The notes beneath the pieces were generated by a model. That model did no database searches and was not told the origin of the DNA. It saw nothing but the letters and a program-made list of their open reading frames with translations. Shown here one piece after another: positions 38,640 through 52,700 of a DNA stretch of 64,000 bases. Source of the stretch: Opisthocomus hoazin (Eukaryota > Chordata > Aves > Opisthocomiformes > Opisthocomidae); NCBI RefSeq assembly GCF_030867145.1, contig NC_134454.1, positions 71,282,308 to 71,346,307 of the forward strand, given 5' to 3'. A program made the position numbers and the translations under genes. Each line of letters opens with the position of its first letter. The first letter of the stretch is position 1.

Positions 38640-41600
38640 ATAGTGCAAGAAAAATCATCATTATGACTTTGTTCAGACTACACTGACTAAAGGAAAAACA
38701 TGCTTCACAAAAATGAAATACCCCTGTGCTGGTTGCAAGAACTAAATGCCCCTGCTCAGCATGGCAGCAAAAGCAAGATCTGTCATTCTAGGGAACGAAG
38801 CAGACATGGAGAGCTCTGTACATCTACAAGCACCAACAGGCTTTAGCAGGTGTGATCACACAGGCCTTTATGAACGATCATCACATTAAAGGTGAGTCCT
38901 TTCCTCTCTGCCATTGCGTTGAACATGCAAGCAGAAATATATGGACATGCAGAGAGACCCACCAACGTACTTGGTGTTTACTATTCTTTGGTTTGTACTC
39001 AGTAGCCAGAGCAGGAAAAAATAATGACATTACAGTGCTGGTGTCAGAGCTGAATAGACCACTTGAATAGGACACCCTTTCCCAATGCTCACTACTCACC
39101 CACGCACCTGGCATTCACCAAGCCCACACAGCCAGTATGTCCCACTCCTAATTTTACACAATGGCTAGACATGAAGTTTTTCCATTATGTTCATCTGTAA
39201 TTCAATGACATTTATCTTTACGAAGAACTACACTAGCTGTCTGTTCTCCAGAATGGATTACTGCCAATATACAGAAACGAATGACCTTAAAATGTCTCCC
39301 TAAATATCTCTCTGCAGTCTCTTTTCCCATGCACAGTCTCCACCATACTCCTCCCTTTCAAACTGCCTGCTGACCCCAGACTGACAAATAAACTGGTATC
39401 AATTTCCTCCTTCCAAAACAAAATTTTTGTCCCACCTTTCTTTTGCTCTCCATTTTCTACTGCTATTGCCCATGTCCTTTTCTCACTCTTTTTTTCCTCC
39501 TGTTGCTGCATCTATTTATTTCTTGTTTTGGCTGTCTGGTTCTGTGTTCCCAGTTAAGGATAACTGATCTGTTCTTATGTACTAGCTCTCTGTACTCACA
39601 TTATGGCACACCTTTCTATTGTTGTAACTACTTTTGTACTGCTAATTGCTCTAGTCTTCTCCCATCTACATTTCCATTCAGACCTTTCATCATATACCAC
39701 GAGGTTTAAGCTCCAATGCCTTTCCTTTCAGTCATTTGAGTTGTATTTCTCTACATCTTAATCTTTTTTTAATGGCGTAAGTGAAGCACAGGGTTTGGGA
39801 CATTTTGTTTGTGCCTGCTAGGCCATGCTAGTTAAGACACAAGACCTTCGTGACTCGCAGGCTCAGTGGTATTTCTGGATGATCCTATGGGACAGCAGTA
39901 TATAATTAGTTTTGGAACCAAGTTTCTCTCCAAACTTCCACACAAAATCCTGCCTTAAATAAAAAGCCAGGGTGGGAGACTTTGACATCATTTTCACATA
40001 GGTGTTAGTGCTCACATGTGGTTGCTGTCTTTGAAACAGCTCCTTTCCCTGAAGTGTAATATGTTCCATTTCCATCAGTTTATCTTCCCAGATAGGGCTC
40101 AGTGTTGCATAATGAAAAACAACTAGAAATTCCAAAGGTCATGAAAAAAGGTTCATTGCATTCCTGTCTCTGCTTTACTTTCTTCCTCCCCCATTTCACT
40201 TCCTTCTTCTTTAATCTTTCTATTTGCAGCACAGTTCAGGCACGTATAGGTTAAAAAAAGAAAAAATAAATCTAAAGCTACAATCTGTATACAAAAAGAT
40301 GTTGCTTTTACCAAGATGGTCTTTTGAAACCTGCACTGTTTTTTCCAGAAGCACAAAAATAGCTTGGAAAGAACTAGATTACTACTTTATTCTCCATCTT
40401 CTTCTAGTGTTTCCTAAAAGAAATTCCAATCATCAGCCTTCACTGGATCAACAGTTTTCAGAAATGTGTTTTCCTGATAAGGTGAAGTTATTACCTAATG
40501 TGCGTGACTAAAATAGCTGTTTTAAATAACTGCCGGCCATCAGTCCTTGGACTGGACCGACTCACAGATAAATATAAGTGAAAATGATGGTAAGTTTAAC
40601 ATCTAATCTAGGTGTTTATTAAATTCAACAGTGTTTTTCTTGTCATTATCAGGAAAACATAAATGAGCTTTTGGCAGAGAAAATATTTAGGAACACTGCA
40701 ACACCATTAATACTGTTTTCTACTGAGGATCATCATGTTCTCACAACGATTCTTAGGGCAACATGTTCCCAGAACATTTCATTTCTTGTGGAAAAGCTCA
40801 AAGCAAGTTTGATTCCTGACTTTCATACACATACAATGCAAAGAAAGGGGATCTGAATGTACCTTACAACCTCAAAGTCAAACAGAAAAATTAAAGTCGT
40901 AAGTCTGCCTAAGCAAGTAATAAAATTATTCAGGTGCTGTGTGTTTCTCTGAAAGGCTCACCTGTAATGCTTAAAGACTGAAAAAAAATTAGGATACTTT
41001 GTGTGGCACAAAGTAATATACTAAATGACTTCTGTAGAGGAGCTTTTACTTGGGTAGCAAGTCAGAAAAGAGCTCTGGGAAAGTGAGTGTAATTTTGCTG
41101 GAAAAAAACTAGATCGACTTACAAAGACATTCAGCATTCTGAAGTATTAGACTGGTTTGATCTGCAGTGAGGCTTTTTAGGGAGTGGGGAGTTGGGTCGG
41201 GTGGTTTATTTTATCCTTATGAACCTTCTGCCGTTCCTGTGATTCACATAGATGCCTGTAAGGTCAATTAAGACTGTTGTTTCAAGGCCACGAAGACAAG
41301 CAGCCGAAAGAGGTAAGAAAGTGTAGCAGAATGTCTAATAGACTTCTAAATCTCTCCAACCATATACTCAGCTGGACTTCAACATCCTTTTATAACCAGA
41401 TTTTAAAAATACGTCTGATTTTTTGTAAACTGTTTTATTCTATGGACTGTTTGGAATTCTTAGCTCCAGTCTACTGGTAATTCTTTTTTTTTTTTAACTA
41501 TATTATAGAGGCGTAAAAATAGTCCTTCTTAGCCAATATAGAAAGTGTTACATTTATTGTTATTCCACTATAACAGTGATGCAAATAGGAGCTGTGGACC

Positions 41601-43170
41601 ACAGAATGCACAAAAACCAGCAAAGTCTGGCAGCTGTCTAACACTAGGAGACAAAACTGAAGTCTGGGTTTGAAAATGGATGTTTCCATATAGGTATCAT
41701 TGACCACTTTGTTTTATGTTTACATTTCTAACCCCTTCTACCCTCCTAGTTCTGAAAGAGAGCTCGTGCAAAGTAATAAAAGAAAGACAACTCAAAGCTA
41801 CAGCCTCTGGGTTTTCAGAGCAACTGCTATATATTACATTACAGGAGCCAGGAGCTATGACAAAACCTCAATTTTCATGTTGGACGTTATTTTCTAATAG
41901 AAGAGTATATTGACATTACTCTCTTGGTAAAGTGGAATTCTCCATGTCAGTCTGCAGTGGGGACATGTGATGTGTTCAAGAATCCACATAGGATTTGTAT
42001 TCGACACTCATAGCAAAAGTTTCAATGACTGCCTGACTTAGAAACCGTAACTTTTCTACAGCGCAGCAGTAATGTATAGTAGCTAAAAAGATAGACCTGA
42101 ATTATACATCACTTTTTTTTTCAGAATATGACAAAGAAATGCATTTCTCCTCTCTCAAAGGTATTTTGTGTCCTGGGCGTTGTCCTTCCTCATCAGTACA
42201 CATGCCGGCTTTAATTGTTACTCACATATGGTCAGTGCAAAGAATAAGAGCATTTATGGAGAATTTTTTAGCAGCAGGTTGATTAATTTCTGAGAAAGTG
42301 GATTTTAATACCAGAAACTGTGACAAGACCTTCCTTGTAATGGCACTGTGCAGTGGCAGGGCATTCAACACAAAATTTTACAGTAGACTTGCAAGAGACA
42401 GAATATGTGTGTATGTATTTGAGGCAATGGCGGTTTTAAAGTATAATACTGCACAAAACAAGAATAGTATAGATTACTCATTATATAGATAATACTACCA
42501 GGATGAAAATATATTGTTGTTAGACAAGCTCTGGGACAGCTACTGAAATCCCTGTAGAAGGCTACTGCACAGGTACACCAATGCACAACAACTGGCTAAA
42601 ACACGTAAGCATTAAAAAACCACATCTATGGAAATGTGTCATATGTTGCTCAGTTCTTGCAGACCTCCATCATATTACATCCCTCTGTTGAGACACAGTG
42701 ACATAGATTTAGCAAGGTTTATAAAGCTCTGGTGGGAATAGGCCTCACTGTCCTCCAGATAAGAGGCACTCTTGGTTCTATGTTACTACAGGGAGTTTGC
42801 TGAGCCCACAGCCATTGATGAACTCTTCCTCTTGCTAGGATAATTCCTTTGTCATGGACCTTTTTTTAAACTTATGTACTGGTCAGGTACTTTACAACAA
42901 TAATGCTGACTGGCATGTAGATTCTAACACAACTGATTTACTAAACACATTCAGATTGGTCTTTGCCTGGTCAGTTTAAGATCATCCATCCATCATGAGC
43001 TTCTGCCATGCCTCGACATCAGATACACCTGGCAATAAAAGAGTGGAAAAGAACACAAGGGACAGGGAGTGCTCAGATGAGTTAACATACCCGTTTTTAT
43101 TAAAAGGTGTTGCTTCAGGATTGGTTTAATTTTCTAAATTAGTCACAAAGCTTTTAATTCTAGATCTTAT
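38640..43170. other. Intergenic sequence, nothing recognised
   Basis: Only short ORFs, with T-rich and A-rich runs. I see no repeats or exons I can support. Confidence 0.55.
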
Positions 43171-43722
43171 TTGAAACACAACAGCCATGGCAATAAGAGA
43201 ATTCACACATTGAAGTCATGGAGTGAGATCCTTACTGCCTTACCGTGCTGGATTGAAAGGGCATGCCTCGCTCCCTGCCGTGGAGAAGGCACTCACAGGG
43301 TGCGTCTTTTGTTACAGCACTGTTCTATTTTTTCTGGTCTGGGACTTCCTGAGAAGTTATTGTGGCTCGCAGTACCAACAACTACATTTTTAATTGCACA
43401 TGAAATGCATAAAGAAGAAATGCTTGCCGGTGCACTGGTTGGGAAAGCAACGCTGTCTTGGCGGTTTAGGCCAGATGCTTTCTGTGCAGATGATGTAAAA
43501 GCAACAGGATACACTGTGAAGAATACACTCGCTCCTTGCAGTCCACCAGTTCTGGATGCTCTTCAACATACCATGTTCAAAAACACAGCAGCAACTTCAT
43601 CTTTCAACAATGAAGAGGCAGTCACCGCCTGTTTTGGAGATTGCATCTCTCCAAACTTTGTCTCACTTCTGGAATCCTTCAGCTTCCTCTTAACGCCAAT
43701 GGTGACTTTGGCAGAGCCTTGA
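43171..43722 (+). CDS. Unassigned 183-codon ORF
   Basis: This is the longest open frame in the AT-rich part of the window outside the CR1 elements. The predicted protein has mixed composition with cysteines spread throughout, a mildly hydrophobic stretch near residues 60-75 (LLWLAVPTTTFLIAH) and no low-complexity run. I recognise no domain. There is no obvious promoter, and the AATAAA at about 43,035 lies upstream of it. It may be a chance ORF, a lineage-specific exon or part of a decayed retrocopy. Its length alone is weak evidence for coding. Confidence 0.15.
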   Translation: MKHNSHGNKRIHTLKSWSEILTALPCWIERACLAPCRGEGTHRVRLLLQHCSIFSGLGLPEKLLWLAVPTTTFLIAHEMHKEEMLAGALVGKATLSWRFRPDAFCADDVKATGYTVKNTLAPCSPPVLDALQHTMFKNTAATSSFNNEEAVTACFGDCISPNFVSLLESFSFLLTPMVTLAEP

Positions 43723-43739
43723 GGGTTGTTTAGCTTGCA

Positions 43740-46700
43740 CAGTACACTTTATTCTTATCTTTTTATTTCCATTGTTTTGTGCTATTATTTTATATGACAG
43801 TCTAGGGTTGTTACTTCTGACAACTCAGAATATTAATCTCCCTCCAACAGCTCTTCCTGTGCAAGGACTAGTACTTTCCTCTTCACTGGAACACACCAAG
43901 AAACAGCATACTGTGGCAAAAAAACCCCATTGCATTTCAGTTAAAAAAAAATATACCAGATTTGTGTGCATATATACTTCTTCATCCATTTATTTTTCAT
44001 TGTTTTTCAAAGAGTTCAGTGTCACTATCATGAAACAAAGTTTACTACCTTACATCTGTGATAAGCAACCACTTCATTTCTTGACATAGTTTTTTGAAGA
44101 CACGGACACACAAAACAAAAATGTTGCTAATACCATCTCATTGATCAGTAGTTTCCAGAACCACTTTAATGCCAGAATAGAATGGAACTTCTTGTGGCCA
44201 CAGCCAAGTTTTGGCTCTTCACACACTTCTCTCTCCCCTTCCCTTAACCAGATTAGAATATATGTATCAATATCTCATCTGGCATCTCCCTCTGTTAAAA
44301 ACTACCTCTAGTCATTACACTGCAATGTATTTAAAGGACTTGTTCCTGAAAGCTGTTTTAGTAAAGCAACTGTCTAAATAAAATAGCTGTGTGCTACATA
44401 GCAACCTATTCAGTCTATCACTGTTGTCAGTTTTTGAGCAACAGCAAGTTCAAAGGATAAATTTTGCCACAAAACTTTGGAATTTCAAATTAAAGCTAAT
44501 ATTCGGTTTGGCAGCCTGACAAAAGAGAACTTTGCTTGGATTTGGATGAAAATTTGATGAAAATTGACTTTGCTTACATTCTTTGCTTTTTTAGAAGAAG
44601 CTGTTGTTGTTACTGTTGTGAAGGAAGTGAAAGTCTTGATCTGCTGGAAACAGGCAGTTTGATGATTTAACTGATTGTTAATATTAATTTCATCCAAACC
44701 TACAGATTTAGTTACAGTATTCTTATTAGCTCTAAGGTTAATTTATAGTTTGTTTAGCTGCATGATTAAGTGAATATGCTTTCAACAAAAGTTTACACTT
44801 TTTATAATAAACATTTCTTTCTTCAGTCGTTAAAATAAGGAAAAGAATAGTAAAGCTATCAAAGGAGTATCTTAACACGTTGCCTTTCCTAAACAATTTG
44901 GGCTTAGCAGATCAGCATTTGTTTCAACAGTTGCAATCCTGATATACATTGACCATTGTCACACTGCAGTCTGCAGTCTTGATGAATAACTTCCCTTTCT
45001 CCTTCATCTATCTTATTTGTGACTGCACACAAATAATCATCAGATTAGCAAGCTGTGTTGCAAATGGAAGGTAAATATTAGCAGTCCAATCACAACTAGA
45101 ACTGTCATTCTAGTAAGAAAACAACTCCCATTTGTTATTTGTTGACTATATTCAGCTGACTTTTTTCTTGTTGTTTTGAAGTTCATAAGACAAAGTTTGC
45201 AGAGAGACGTGATATCATTTTTAGGCCAACTGATGATAGAATTTTCTTTGAAAAAACTACCAAATCAACAAAGAAAGTGAAAATGGAGATCTATCCTCAG
45301 TACTTTCAATGCTCTAAATTTCTCTCCGTTTTAGGATAAATTTATTCTTTTTATATTTAGTGTAATCTAGGTCCATGGAAATGTCTCCCATATTGAAACA
45401 AAATTGCTAAACCCGAAGTAATTCAGTGTCATTAGAAGGCAGTTAAAAACTACTGGTTTAATCAATTTCATGTTTGATTGCTACTTGTTAATAAGGTAGA
45501 AGTTATTTCCTTGAAAACAACAATAAAAATCAGAACAGTAATTTCTTTTTCCCAGTGGTTATATGAAAATTTGCAGTGTCTCCATTCAATAGATTGACCA
45601 GACTGGTATTCCAGACTCCTTACAACCAAAGTTCAGAATCTGATTTGTAAGTCACTGCCAACTTTCAGACATTTTCTACTTCTGAGTAAATTCTTAGGCC
45701 ATGATGTTTCATACTTACATTATCAAATGCTTGTCTGGGTTAACCACACTTTGAGGCAGAAACATGTTTCTTCCATTTCCAGAGCATCCTCAGCTCTAAT
45801 GACAACAATTTCTATTCCCATTCTGAATAATGTTTTGGCTTTGCACTGTGCATGATTTACGGATGAAAGGAAATTGGCTGAATGGAAACCTTCAGGTAAG
45901 CCTTCCCTTTTGTCTTCACGCTGAAATGTACTTTGAGTATAGGAAGAGGCTCATTCTTTACGTATGGCCCTGCAAAACGAAAAATGTTTTATAGATACAT
46001 TTCTCTTCTAACATTGCCTGCAGACAAAGCTATAGAGAAAACTCTCTTCAAAAGAAAAAACGTGCCAGTGGCTAAAATTGTGTATGCTCAACTTGGTGGT
46101 GCTTGTCTTGCTGTCTAGTAGACTAGCTGGTCTTAATAATATTGAAGACAACTGTACTCTGCTATGAGATTATTAGTGCTCTGAAAATGAATGGCATCCA
46201 AAGCTCTTACCCCTGATTTTACAAAAAGAATAATTTAACACAGCAATGGCTAGTAAAATGATTTGGGAAATGGCAAGACATTGGCATGAGAGGAGATTAA
46301 AGAAAGTGTTTGATGTATTTAGTTTAGTAATCAAAGGCTGTAAAGGAATCTGATTAGGTATTTTAATTCAGAAAGCACTTACCAGAGAGGGAATATTGGG
46401 TAAGTAAGTGGAAAGGTGCATGAATTGGTTATGAACAAAACTAGTCTGGAAATAAGAACAGAAAAATCACTATTTCAGAGATCAGCCATTCTAGACTGGC
46501 CTTTGAAATGCAATAAGGACCACAAGGAATACAACATTTCATGCTAGCAACTCGCAACTGTGTAAGTGGGATTTGATCCTGCTGTTGAAAATTAAAACTT
46601 GGGATTTGTATCTCTGGGTGGTTAACTCCTTGTATCTGTAACAGAGGCTTGAAAGGAGACTGCATTTCCATACATATTTTTTGCACAGTATTTTAAATAC

Positions 46701-49700
46701 TTCAATCCTGCCAGCTGTTTACCTGCAGGGGCCAGATAGATTTACATTTGCCCTCAGTGCACAATTTGGCTTTTGGGGAATGAAGGTAGGCAGGGTTACT
46801 TTCTTTTGAAGCATCACACAATGGCCACAGAAAACGATGGGATATTGTGGCAGAATCTACTGGTATTTTCATGATATTGAAAAACACTTTCCTGCCTCTG
46901 CTCAATCGTTTAGGAAGACCCCGACAGTTAGGTATAGAGCCACGTGGATTCCTCTCCCTGAATTCAGTCTGTTAACAAAGTCTGTTAACAGCCTTTTCTC
47001 TTTTCTGCCTTTCTACATGATGTTAGGCTACACTCACTTTCCAGGATCCCCTAGGCATTTTATTTTCACAAATGCCCTGCTACTGCTAAGGCCATGGTTG
47101 GGACATCAGTGCCATGTTTAATTTTTCCTGTTTTACTCTTGCATATTACCCTCTGTGATGATGTTTTTGTCTTTACACTGAATGTTTTGAGTGACAGAAA
47201 TTTTTATACAAGGTTTTGAGGTTTCACGGTTAAGTGCATGGCTGGATACTTGGGGCAGTCAGAGCAGATATTTTTATAGACAGCTGTGCAGTATCTGTTC
47301 ATGGATGGCTGTGATTGATTCCAGCTCCCTCCAAAGACCTGTTTCCCAGTATTTACGTTCAGTAGCTGAATCTCTGTGACTAGTTTGAATACGTTTGAAG
47401 CCCTAACGAACATTAAATATAGGGAACTGCTCCATAGGTCCTTTACCTGAACATACTGAAAACATGCAGTTTACAGTGGAGACCTGATTTTTTTTTTCAT
47501 GTAGGCACTCCTGTGCTCTTGCAGTAAACCTCCTTGTCTCTGTTTCACTGGTTCATCAGCTAGAGGAGTAAGTTCTAGCTTCTTGGGATGCAGGAATAAA
47601 ATAGTCACTACAATTAGGTTTCCATTCTAACTCCATCATGTAGGCAGGTTGGCAACATAGCAGGATTTGGTCTTTGGATTGTGATGTTAGAGTCATAGCC
47701 TTCTATCCCAGATGGCATAAAAAACTTCTCTGCAAATTACCATTATTTTTTGGTACCGTTCCGGAAGCAGCGCAAAAGATTGGACAAGCGTACAGAAGGG
47801 ACCTTGCTCAGCTTTGTAAGATGTCACTCACCACCTCCTATCCTCCGTCTTGACACTTGGAGACTATAGGCCACTTCGTTTATGGCTTCCAGATGTAAAA
47901 ACTCAACCTCTAGTACTACAAGTAGATTTATGATGAGTGAGTTGTTTTTTTGGAGGAAGAACAGTAACTCCTACTAACCCAGCTCATTTTATGTGTTCAC
48001 CTGCACCTTGATAGTGCTGCCACGCACACAGTAACAGGAAACCCTGCCTTCCTGGAATGTAAGATACTCTGGATAGCGCTAAAAGGGCTTTTCCAATGTA
48101 TTATGAATTCTCTGTTCAACATACTGAGTGACCAGAACACATCTGTTCTTCTAGAAAGGATCAGTCTTGGAAAACCACCACAAACAACTCTGCTGGAGCT
48201 AATGATATCCAATCTCTGAGCAGAATTGTGAGGATCCCTTAAAAGAAAAAACATCTATGTATCCTTATTTGTTGTTCAGTGAGTAGCATCTATCTGGAAT
48301 TACAGCTCAGCTGTTGATAAAATGGGATGGGATGTAGAGAGAATACCCAGCACTGGTTAACAGTACGCAGACATCAAACCAGTTGGATGCCCTTAGGGAA
48401 ACACTGGAACATAAGCTTATTTGATTAAGCAGCATTTCCATCTTTAGCTAGATAGGAAGCATCTCTTCCTAACACTGGATTAGCATTTGCAAGGTACAAA
48501 CAGTGAAAAAAATAAACACTTACTCAAAGGAAACCAAACTGCTCCTTCCCCTATGGATGCTGTTTTATAAAATCTATTTACGCAACAAATCTTTACCTGT
48601 TGTACATGTGCTGTACATGCACTGTCTTATATACTTAACTCTGGGCTGTTAAGATGGTTTTCGTCGGAGTCCCAGATATTTCCTTCACTTACAGCTTTAT
48701 AATAGTAGACTACTGAATACATGTATACATCACAATGAACAGTTAATTTGTGGAAATAATTCAAAGGAGAGAGAAAAGGTATCGTGTATTTTACTCCTGG
48801 ACGTGACTTCAGTGGCAGGAGGTAATTGCTTACTGTCTGACTGAAGATTAAAGCACCACTTTATCAAAATAAGCATACAACCCAGACTTGTCCCACAGGG
48901 AGCGGTGTTTCATAAATGCATAAACAGGTGGCATAGCGCATAGTCCAAAGATGGGAATATTTCCAAAAGAAGTTACAGAAGCTTTTATGAAGTAAATCTT
49001 TATCTGACTGGGGAGAAGGTTCTCATTTAGCTATCTGTTAACATAGAGTATTTGAGTTAGCAATCCATATGGATTTGTTTTGGGAGAAAATCTGCCACAC
49101 TGCTTGCAAAATGGTGTGTTCTTTTACTCTTTCAACAAAGCCAGTCACCTCAATCAGGTTGTGAATGTTTTGGTAAGATGCGAGTCATCACAGTGTTCCA
49201 AAATATACAGTATGTGAAGACTCTTTTTTATGGTAATTAAGTGATGTGGAAAGCTAAAACTATTTTAAGGAGAAATTTTGCTTGGGGATTAAGGTAAGGT
49301 GGATGTCTATTGGTTCTGAAGAAGCAGAATTAAAATGATCACAAAAGGTCCTATATTCACACAAAGATAATTTAAGAAACAAAACTAAGGAGTCAAAACC
49401 CAGTCCCTCTTCATTTCACCTATGATGCTAGAAAGGAAGGGCTAAATAACTGCAGAGTACACATGCACAGCAATTTTTTGAGACTGTAACAAGCTGGGTG
49501 CATTGCTGCTAAGTTAAGTACAAAGAAATCTTGATACTTGATCAGTCTCCCCAGGTCTCAGGGAAGCAGGAGGAGAGCTTATTTGGATGAATGTAAGATT
49601 GCAAATTTTTTTATCAGCGTCACTGCAGGTGAAGGCTGTGAGAACAGCCTTACATATACTGTAACAGGATCCTTCCACCAGACACACTAGAATGTTTTAG

Positions 49701-52700
49701 TCTCTGAACCAGGATGCCAGGCCAGAAATTCTTGCATATGACACAGGTGAAATCTGGCTTCAAGAGAAATGGACATGCCCAATGGCACATGGCTAAGTAT
49801 TCTGAGACTCACAGTTATTAATACCCAGGGATTTCTCTAAAATTGAAGCAAGCTTTACTGATTCCTGTTGATGCTCTGAAATCCAAAGTTTGCAAATTCT
49901 GTTCTGTACGATGGCATTAGAAATTATATTTCTTTGTCATTCTAAGCCAAAATTTGGCAGAGATTTGAGAGGCAGCATATTCTGTCTGTGCTTTGGCAAA
50001 GAAGATACTCTAAATTAACTAGAAGTGGGTGAGGAAATATTATCCCTGAGCATCTTGCTGGGAAATAAGACCTGGAGCTTTTGAAGTTCCTTGCAAAGAA
50101 AAACAGAAAAGAGCAACACAGAGCAAGTAACAGTCATAGCAGCTACCTAGGAGATGCAAGATCCAGACTGAAGTTCTCGTTCCAAACCAGACATCAGGGC
50201 CTGGGTGATTCGCACAAAAGATAAGCACCCTAACAGTTTCTGGAGTCCTTGCTTCAGTCACTTCTTTGGAGCAGTCCTATTCTGTGCAGATAACTGGGTA
50301 TTGGTTGGGTCAGCAAAAAGGAGAGGAATTCCTTAGCCTAACAGTTAGAGGATTCACCTGGGATGTAGCAGCAGCAGGTGCCAGTCCCTCGACTGTGCTG
50401 TTCCAGACATCATACTTTCCTGCCATTAGCTACTCTCATGCAAGTTCAGTGGTTTTGATCTGAAGTTATGCCTGGCTGCAAAACACTTCAAAACTAATGT
50501 TTACTTAAGCCAGAATTTTCCCACAAATCACAATTATTCCAACAACTCAACATTTCCCAGTATTACTTCATTGTTTTAGAGAGTATTTGCAAGCTGCCAA
50601 GATTCAGAGAACTTTTTATGTTGCTGACAACTCAAACAGCAGGACACTAATAGGTTAAAAAAATTCAAAATGAAGCCTAAAAATAAAACCTTTTTGAGCT
50701 AGCATAGTACTAGATTAATGATATGCCACAGATAAAAAGAGTTAAGCACCTAGACACCACTAGTAATTCTAATCATAGATGAGACAGTTGGCTACACTCT
50801 ACCACTTTACGCCCTCAGGAGATGGTGAAGGTCATTTAAGTGCACAGATGTAAGATGCTGAGCCTAGTGGCCAAAAAAGAAATTCCAAACTCCAGAAAAT
50901 GTAGCACAAGGATGGAGCACACTTAACCACATCACTCAAAGACTGACTGTGAATCTTTAAGGCAATGCCTATGGAAAAGAATAAAAGGTCCAACAGGCGC
51001 CAGTAAGAACTGGATCTTTGTTGCTGTGACACCATTTGTTTTCTATTATGGATATTTGCGTCTTACGTTAACATTCCTCTGAGATAAGACCTCATACCTG
51101 ATAACATTCATCCCCAGGCCAGGCCACGGATCTATGTCCCTGGCACCACAGAACTGTTTCTGTCTGGAATCCAAAATACTCCCAAGAACCACATCACTGT
51201 GTATTTAAGTTGGGTTTTTTTGTATAGAGACATGGTCAGAAAAATTGTCCAGGAAGAGAAAAATGAATCGTGATCCTGGAAAGAGACCCTGAGCACGTAT
51301 GAAAGACCATATGGTAGCGATCAAAGTTGAGGAAAAACAAAAAGCTGCCTTCCACCTGCAAAACAGAATTGTCTGAAGATAGTGAAATGGGAATGCTTTG
51401 AAGATAAGCCATCATGTAGTGTGGGAAAAGGAGGCAAGAAGCGAAACCTGGTATTGAGACAATTTCCTAAGGTGCACTCTGTGATTGGTGAGTGGGGGAG
51501 CCAGGTGCTGAGTATTTTCTACCCTGTTCTAACATGTAAAAGTCATCAGAAGAAGTGCTAATTGCATTTGTTACCTGCTTTTCCTCATAACCTGCCTTCC
51601 AGTGGATAGAAAGCAGACAGGGGAGGAACTGAAAATTATCTCAGCTCGCTCTTTCAAAATACTTCAAGTATTCATCTGCCCTTCCTCAAATGGGATTCCT
51701 ATATTGTCTTCCATGCTCTTCTCCCGGCTTTCTTCAGGAAGATAAAGGCTTAAGTTCAAACACGGGCTCTTCAATTTCTCTCTTCTGTGCTTCTAAATCA
51801 GTCTGAAATTGGAAGGTAGGCACTGTGAGGATGCCATTTTTGAGTTCACAGCAAGAGAAGTGAGTATACCTCTCTCTCTCCACTCATCTATTGCAGTCGC
51901 TGGTAGCATCTATGCCTCCTTTAGAAAGCATACGGAATCCCGAGACATAGGCAGGACTTTGATACTGAACCAAACTACTAGTCTGGAGAAAAGAAAAAGG
52001 CATTTCCTCATCATTCTTTGTAGCAGAGGTGGATGCTTCAGCCATCATTTTTAAAGGAGGCAGAAAGAAAAAACCTGAAGGAAGTTCAGATAACGTACCA
52101 AAATAAAAATCTGCAATTCCATCCTAAACTGTGCAAAGGAGACTCAAATACAGAGATATAAATGTAACAGTTTTAACATCCCTCAGTTAGATGATATTTT
52201 ACTGACCATAAATTAATTCTCTCAGACATGAAGAGTACTATTGGTATTGAACTTCAGGTGTTTACAGTGGAGATGGCAGTAGCTCAACTAGCATCTGCTT
52301 ACAGTTATATAAGTGGTTATACGAACTTTAAGGTGGTTATGGTGGCTCCGTCTGGCCCAGGTCCTGTTTCTGATGGGGAGCAAATGCAGACAGCTGTCTA
52401 GCTCTGTAGGGATGCCTGCCGCCTCATATACCTTTGAGTATTCTCACAGCCTCCAGCCATTTGTGCTTCAGGGACTTCTGCACTGGAGGTGGCTTCTCTA
52501 TGTTTAATATCCCTTAATGATTTTTTTTCCCCAATAACTTGCTTAGTCTCTCTTTCGAGACATGAACATTTAGCATTCACATCACACCCACGGCAACAGA
52601 CAAAAAAGTACTTCTACAGATCAGTGTATCTCACCTCTTCAGATTTCTCCACTAGCTAAATTAATCAAAATCCACCAGCTATTAAAGGAATCCAGTTTAA

